The position numbers and the translations under genes are program-made. A stretch of 8,529 nt of DNA, taken from the NCBI GenBank assembly GCA_027023165.1, contig JALVWX010000155.1, positions 1 to 8,529 on the forward strand, in the 5' to 3' direction. Origin of the DNA: Thermococcus sp. GTDB lineage: Archaea; Methanobacteriota_B; Thermococci; Thermococcales; Thermococcaceae. The notes under the pieces are model-generated. The model saw only the letters and a program-made list of their open reading frames with translations. It did not search any database and was not told the DNA's origin. The first letter of the stretch is position 1. Every line of letters starts with the position of its first letter. Positions 5,571 to 8,529 of the stretch are shown piece by piece.

Positions 5571-6365
5571 TCAGGGCGAGTAATACTCCGGCCTCCTGTC
5601 TTTAAAGACGTCGTTCATCTCGTTGAGCCTCTTGTTCCTCGCGAGGGAGAGGTCGACCTCCACAACCCCAACCTCCTCCTCATCCTCGCTTCCCATCGCA
5701 AGGACTTCCGCCCCAGGTGAGGCTATAGTGCTCTTGCCTATGAACCTCAGGCCGAACTCCTCTCCAACCCTGTTGGCGGTTATCGTGTAAACCCTGTTCT
5801 CCAGTGCTCGTATCGGCATCGCCCTCGGCGCGTAGGGCATGACCAGGTTACTCGGGTGGGCTATGATATCGGCACCCTTGAGTGCCAAGGTTCTCGCGCT
5901 CTCCGGGAAGAACCAGTCGAAGCATATCATCACGCCGACCTTCGCGATGCCTATGTTGAAGACGCGGAAGCCGAGGTCGCCGGGCTCGAAGAAGAGCTTC
6001 TCCCTGTAGAAGAGATGGACCTTGCGGTACTTTCCGATGTAGCCGCTCCCGATGGGCCCTGTTATGACGGCGGAGTTGTAGAGCCTCCCCTTCTCGTCCT
6101 TCTCTGCCGTTCCGGCCACTATAAAAACGTCCAGCTCCCTCGACAGCTCCATGAGGAACTGCGTCGTCGGGCCGTCGGGAATCTGTCCAGCGACGCTCTC
6201 GACCTCCTCCTTACTTCTGAAGTTGTAACCGGTGTCGAAAAGCTCCGGGAGGACGATGAGCTTTGCGCCTTTGTCGGCCGCTATGCGGATCAGCTCCTCG
6301 GCCCTGGAGTAGTTGACCTCAGGCTCGAGGAAGACCGACCTCATCTGAACGTAGGCAACCTTCAT
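5571..6365 (-). CDS. Nitrilase-superfamily carbon-nitrogen hydrolase
   Basis: 264-residue enzyme closely matching, from memory, the P. abyssi nitrilase (PaNit, 262 residues), a thermostable dimer reported to act on small aliphatic dinitriles. Shared blocks include KVAYVQM at the N-terminus, LPELFDTGYNF, IVAGTAEKD, IGKYRK.HLFYREK, FFEPGDLGFRVF, VGVMICFDWFFPESARTLAL and MPYAPRAMPIRALENRVYT. The catalytic triad is intact: Glu41 in PELF, Lys115 in KYRK and Cys148 in MICFDW. It converts nitriles or amides to acids and ammonia through a Cys thioester; the natural substrate is unknown. Two extra residues occur in the loop at 90-108 relative to PaNit. The start is ATG 6365, with GGTGGT three bases before it and agreement with the family N-terminus; the frame stays open upstream to 6461 but that part is non-family. 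A weak TATA-like CCTTATC lies about 35 bases upstream. Confidence 0.95.
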   Translation of the reverse strand: MKVAYVQMRSVFLEPEVNYSRAEELIRIAADKGAKLIVLPELFDTGYNFRSKEEVESVAGQIPDGPTTQFLMELSRELDVFIVAGTAEKDEKGRLYNSAVITGPIGSGYIGKYRKVHLFYREKLFFEPGDLGFRVFNIGIAKVGVMICFDWFFPESARTLALKGADIIAHPSNLVMPYAPRAMPIRALENRVYTITANRVGEEFGLRFIGKSTIASPGAEVLAMGSEDEEEVGVVEVDLSLARNKRLNEMNDVFKDRRPEYYSP

Positions 6366-6471
6366 GATACCACCGAATGGATTTGATCCAAGGGCAGATA
6401 AGGTTAGCGGAAGAGGGATGGGGAGAGAAACACATGAGAAAAGGAGATTTTTTATTTTCAACGGCCATTTC

Positions 6472-6525
6472 GGGATTAAAACTCAAATTGCGATAGTATC
6501 GAAAACGCAACAGCGGATTAATCCC
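6472..6525. repeat. Nested inverted repeat, candidate structured RNA or regulatory element
   Basis: Outer arms GGGATTAA (6472-6479) and TTAATCCC (6518-6525) pair perfectly over 8 bp. Inside them, TTGCG (6488-6492) and CGCAA (6506-6510) pair over 5 bp, leaving an internal loop of 8 and 7 bases. The apical part holds the small palindrome CGATA-G-TATCG (6491-6501), which competes with the inner stem. A T-rich TATA-like string (6448-6458) lies 20 to 30 bases before it on the plus strand. No gene explains it. Confidence 0.5.
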
Positions 6526-6670
6526 TTCAAAACATCAATTCCAGGTATGAAGAGCCTGAATATACTGCAAAAATCTCGAGGATGAAACCGAAGCTTCAGC
6601 GCCCTTTTCACCACCCACGGCCATTCATGCACCTTTTTCACCGTTGGGAAGGAAAGAAACTTCCCCTACG

Positions 6671-6685
6671 GAAAAGCTTAAAAAG
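6671..6685 (+). promoter_or_regulatory. BRE/TATA promoter of the eL41 gene
   Basis: GAAAAGCTTAAAAAG has a purine BRE-like start and a TATA-like core centred near 6680. That predicts transcription from about 6706, leaving a short leader that holds the GGGGTGAT ribosome binding site (6719-6726) ahead of the ATG at 6731. This is the best-formed promoter in the window, fitting a ribosomal protein gene. Confidence 0.65.
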
Positions 6686-6730
6686 AGACCTCCCGAGCTA
6701 AGGCTGGAGAGAAATTCAGGGGTGATGATC

Positions 6731-6844
6731 ATGAAGAGGCGCCCGAGGAAGTGGAAGAAGAAGGGAAGGATGAGGTGGAAGTGGATTAAGAAGAGGATCA
6801 GGAGGCTCAAGAGGCAGCGCAGGAAGGAGCGCGGTCTGATCTGA
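6731..6844 (+). CDS. rpl41e: 50S ribosomal protein eL41
   Basis: 37-residue, extremely basic protein. The segment [19 protein letters not shown] (residues 14-32) is the eL41 helix that bridges the two ribosomal subunits; eukaryotic eL41 is about 25 residues with the same M-R-x-K-W-x-K-K-R-x-R-R-L-K-R pattern. An N-terminal extension rich in Arg, Lys and Trp ([13 protein letters not shown]) precedes it, as I recall for other Thermococcales versions. The start is ATG 6731, four bases after GGGGTGAT; the frame is open upstream but has no support there. A strong promoter lies 46 bases upstream and the phosphoesterase gene follows after 36 bases, probably cotranscribed. Such short genes are often missed by gene callers. 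Confidence 0.9.
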
Positions 6845-6857
6845 TGCTCCTCCCTTT

Positions 6858-6876
6858 CCACCGTTTCTTCCGGTGG
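6858..6876 (+). promoter_or_regulatory. Hairpin covering the phosphoesterase ribosome binding site
   Basis: CCACCG (6858-6863) and CGGTGG (6871-6876) form a perfect 6-bp GC-rich stem with the 7-base loop TTTCTTC. The 3' arm contains five of the six bases of the GGTGGT ribosome binding site (6872-6877) that lies 3 bases before the phosphoesterase start. Folding would hide the site; translation of the preceding eL41 frame stops 13 bases before the stem. Confidence 0.5.
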
Positions 6877-6880
6877 TTAC

Positions 6881-7528
6881 ATGGACTTTTTTGACGAGTT
6901 TGAGAGGCTCTCCCTAGAGCTGGAGACCCCCCGCGGGAGAACCCTTCTCATAGCTGATCCACACATCGGCTTCGAGCTGTCAAGGGGGCTGAGACTGAGA
7001 ACCCGCTTTGAGGAGAGGCTGGCGGAGTTCATAGCCGGAAAAGACCCCGACCTGCTCGTCATTCTCGGCGACGTGAAGGAGCCGATAGGGCTGAGCTTCA
7101 CGGTCAAAAGGCTCCTTATGGGCTTTTTCTCGAACCTCAGAGAAATCCCGACGGTGATAACCAAGGGCAACCACGATGGAAGGATTGAGGAAGTTGCCAA
7201 GCGCTTCTCGAACGTCGAAGTGCGGGAGTATTTTCTAATCGACGGTCAGCTCTTCCTCCACGGCCATACGAAGTTGCCGGGGGTGGACTTTGAGGAGGCC
7301 TTCCTTGGCCACGCTCATCCGGCCTACACGCTCAAATCCGGCGGGGTTGCAAAAAAGGTGAAGGTTTTCGTTAGAACCGGAAAGTTCCTCGTCCTGCCGA
7401 CGGTGAACCCATACATAGAGGGCTTCGACGTCAGGGAGGGGCTGAAGCTCGTCCCGTTTCTGAGGAACGCGAAAAAAGCCGAGCTGTTCCTTCCCGAGGG
7501 GATTTACATCGGAGCCATTGACGTTTGA
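6881..7528 (+). CDS. Archaeal SbcD-related metallophosphoesterase
   Basis: 215-residue calcineurin-like phosphoesterase with all five metal-binding motifs in order: ADPHIG (Asp26, His28), LGDVKE (Asp64), KGNHDG (Asn97, His98), HGHTK (His127/His129) and LGHAHPAY (His144, His146). Length and motif layout fit the archaeal SbcD-like family (the TIGR00024 type), related to the phosphoesterases found beside DNA ligase or Lhr-type helicase genes, so a role in DNA or RNA end processing is possible but not shown. No capping nuclease domain is present, unlike Mre11/SbcD. ATG 6881 has GGTGGT three bases upstream, placed inside a small hairpin. It is the second gene after eL41, 36 bases downstream. Substrate unknown. 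Confidence 0.9.
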   Translation: MDFFDEFERLSLELETPRGRTLLIADPHIGFELSRGLRLRTRFEERLAEFIAGKDPDLLVILGDVKEPIGLSFTVKRLLMGFFSNLREIPTVITKGNHDGRIEEVAKRFSNVEVREYFLIDGQLFLHGHTKLPGVDFEEAFLGHAHPAYTLKSGGVAKKVKVFVRTGKFLVLPTVNPYIEGFDVREGLKLVPFLRNAKKAELFLPEGIYIGAIDV

Positions 7529-7532
7529 ACCA

Positions 7533-7550
7533 TCAACTTTAAGTTGTTGA
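7533..7550. promoter_or_regulatory. Inverted repeat and TATA-like site before trkA
   Basis: CAACTT-T-AAGTTG (7534-7546) is a perfect 13-base dyad whose centre, CTTTAAG, is also the most TATA-like string before the TrkA start at 7574. It is followed by TTGA, so TCAAC...GTTGA (7533-7550) forms an alternative wider dyad. It may be a promoter, an operator overlapping the promoter, or chance. The ribosome binding site is AGGGGT (7564-7569), four bases before the ATG. Confidence 0.35.
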
Positions 7551-7573
7551 CCACCTAGTATACAGGGGTATCC

Positions 7574-8529
7574 ATGAAGGTAATAGTTGTGGGTGCCGGG
7601 AGAGTTGGGAGGCGAGTTGCGAAGCACTTATCCAAAAGGCACGATGTAACTGTCGTTGACATAAATGGAAGGCTCGTTGATGAGCTTCAGTATTCCCTTG
7701 ACGTTCTTGCGGTTGAGGGGGACGCAACCCTGCCCGATACCCTTGAAGAGGCCGGCGTTTATAATGCCGACTACGTGATAGCCACAACCAACAACGATAA
7801 CGTCAACATCGTTGTCTGCTCACTCGCAAAAACCCTATCGAACCCCAGGACAATTGCAAGGGTCAAAAACATGGAATATCTGCGCGTTTGGGGGCGCGGG
7901 AGGGAGGCCCTTGGCGTTGACACGATGGTGTGCGCCGTTCCCCTCGTTGCCCGGAGCATAATAAACGTTGTCGAGTATCCCCAGATACGGTTTCTGAGGA
8001 AACTGTACGGAGAGCTCTACGTTGGGGACGTTCTTTCGGCCCCGGAAACCCTCTGGAGTGTCGAGATAAAGGGGAGAACACTCGTAATAGGAACCCTTGA
8101 CGAGATAAGGAAAACGTACAGAGCCCAGAGGCCACAAAATGTCCTCATAATGGGGGGAAGTGAAACGGGAATTTTCTTGGCTGAAATGCTTTCCGAGAAG
8201 GGCTACAACGTAAAACTTGTTGAGAGGGACGAGAAAAGAGCTGAATACGCTTCAAAAAAGCTCGATTCTGTCCTTGTGATTCAGGGAGATGTATTTGACC
8301 AGAATCTCTGGCGCGGGGAAGAACTGAACCGGGCGGATTTGGGAATCGCATGTCTCGGAGAAGACAGCCACAACCTCCTCGCGAGCCTCATCGCGGTGAA
8401 GTCCGGGGTCAAAAGGGTGTTTTCCATAGTCCACGAACAGTACTTCAGCGATATTTTTGAGAAAAACGGTATCTTCGTTGTCAGTCCCGAGATAGAGACC
8501 GCTGAAAGAATAGTTCTGGCCATTAAAGG
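7574..8529 (+). CDS. trkA: TrkA-type potassium channel/transporter regulatory protein (RCK), 3' end outside window
   Basis: Open for 318 codons to the window end with no stop; full TrkA proteins are about 440-460 residues, so roughly the last quarter is missing. It has the tandem TrkA layout. An N-terminal Rossmann (RCK-N) domain holds GAGRVG (residues 7-12) and Asp29 at the end of strand 2, fitting NAD(H) binding, then VEGDAT and ADYVIATTNNDNVN. A TrkA-C-like linking domain spans about 125-190. A second Rossmann domain begins VLIMGGSETG (190-199) and holds VERDEKRA, QGDVFD and ADLGIACLGEDSHN. The cytosolic protein would gate a TrkH-type potassium uptake channel in response to nucleotides. 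In the second dinucleotide loop the middle Gly is Ser196. It starts at ATG 7574 with AGGGGT upstream, 45 bases after the phosphoesterase. Confidence 0.9.
   Translation, partial: MKVIVVGAGRVGRRVAKHLSKRHDVTVVDINGRLVDELQYSLDVLAVEGDATLPDTLEEAGVYNADYVIATTNNDNVNIVVCSLAKTLSNPRTIARVKNMEYLRVWGRGREALGVDTMVCAVPLVARSIINVVEYPQIRFLRKLYGELYVGDVLSAPETLWSVEIKGRTLVIGTLDEIRKTYRAQRPQNVLIMGGSETGIFLAEMLSEKGYNVKLVERDEKRAEYASKKLDSVLVIQGDVFDQNLWRGEELNRADLGIACLGEDSHNLLASLIAVKSGVKRVFSIVHEQYFSDIFEKNGIFVVSPEIETAERIVLAIK

Larger units (their letters stand above)
6366..6730. other. Non-coding stretch between nitrilase and eL41 genes
   Basis: 365 bases, more A/T-rich than the surroundings, with no convincing gene. Contents seen: the nitrilase leader and its weak promoter near 6395-6405, a T-run (6448-6458), a nested inverted repeat (6472-6525), a 9-base direct repeat ACGGCCATT (6461-6469, 6617-6625), two CTTTTTCACC-like strings (6602-6612, 6631-6642), a 6-bp hairpin GGGAAG/CTTCCC (6646-6665) and the eL41 promoter (6671-6685). 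Confidence 0.6.

Noticed and set aside
6366..6461. Upstream extension of the nitrilase frame by 32 codons
   Set aside because: The nitrilase family begins at MKVAYVQM, and GGTGGT lies directly before ATG 6365; the extension has no family match and lies in the A/T-rich non-coding stretch.
6541..6600. Possible C/D-box small RNA (TATGAAG, CTGA, GATGAAA)
   Set aside because: The first box departs from RTGATGA and no second CTGA box follows at a suitable distance.
6617..6665. Short direct repeats and the GGGAAG/CTTCCC hairpin before the eL41 promoter
   Set aside because: Arms of 6 to 10 bases in a purine/pyrimidine-biased region are easily produced by chance, and no positional logic beyond proximity to the promoter was found.
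6625..6861. Minus-strand hydrophobic open frame of 78 codons
   Set aside because: It is the complement of the Lys/Arg-rich eL41 gene, which yields Phe/Leu-rich codons automatically.
1..8529. Mobile elements, CRISPR arrays, tRNA or rRNA genes
   Set aside because: No spaced repeat array, transposase or integrase motifs, tRNA cloverleaf or rRNA-like sequence was seen on either strand.

Overview
The window looks like a chromosomal segment of a hyperthermophilic archaeon of the order Thermococcales, most likely Thermococcus. The evidence is a nitrilase nearly identical in motifs to the Pyrococcus abyssi enzyme, an archaeal eL41 ribosomal protein gene, a TrkA-type RCK protein, Shine-Dalgarno sites of the GGTGAT/GGTGGT type a few bases before the starts, and BRE/TATA-like promoters. 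Genes are tightly packed, with short or negative intergenic distances. I see no tRNA, rRNA, insertion sequence or CRISPR array.

Region 1 (1-2932, plus strand): a secreted-domain/intramembrane-protease fusion (DUF3887 plus PrsW/YhfC-like), then a compact PadR regulator - SdpI-like - SdpI-like operon. The two SdpI-like membrane proteins are tandem paralogs. The first keeps a DUF1648 segment and the second has lost it. The set resembles a regulator/immunity module with a neighbouring CPBP/PrsW-type protease. It is the best candidate here for a poorly described system, but no toxin gene is visible.

Region 2 (2929-4280, minus strand): a three-gene operon reading leftwards. It holds a 75-77 residue membrane protein that looks like a truncated copy of the next gene's N-terminus, a multi-pass membrane protein with PH-like cytosolic segments, and a small HTH regulator. 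The regulator ends by overlapping the SdpI operon tail to tail by 4 bases. A perfect dyad, TGTCAA-N10-TTGACA, sits between this operon's TATA-like box and its start.

Region 3 (4369-6365): a divergently transcribed SAM-dependent methyltransferase, tail-to-tail overlapped by 29 bases with a small exported protein on the minus strand. Next comes a minus-strand nitrilase/carbon-nitrogen hydrolase with an intact Glu-Lys-Cys triad.

Region 4 (6366-8529): a 365-base non-coding stretch with a nested inverted repeat that may be an RNA or regulatory element. It is followed by the eL41 gene (37 codons) with a good BRE/TATA, an archaeal SbcD-related metallophosphoesterase whose ribosome binding site lies in a small hairpin, and a trkA gene cut off by the window end.
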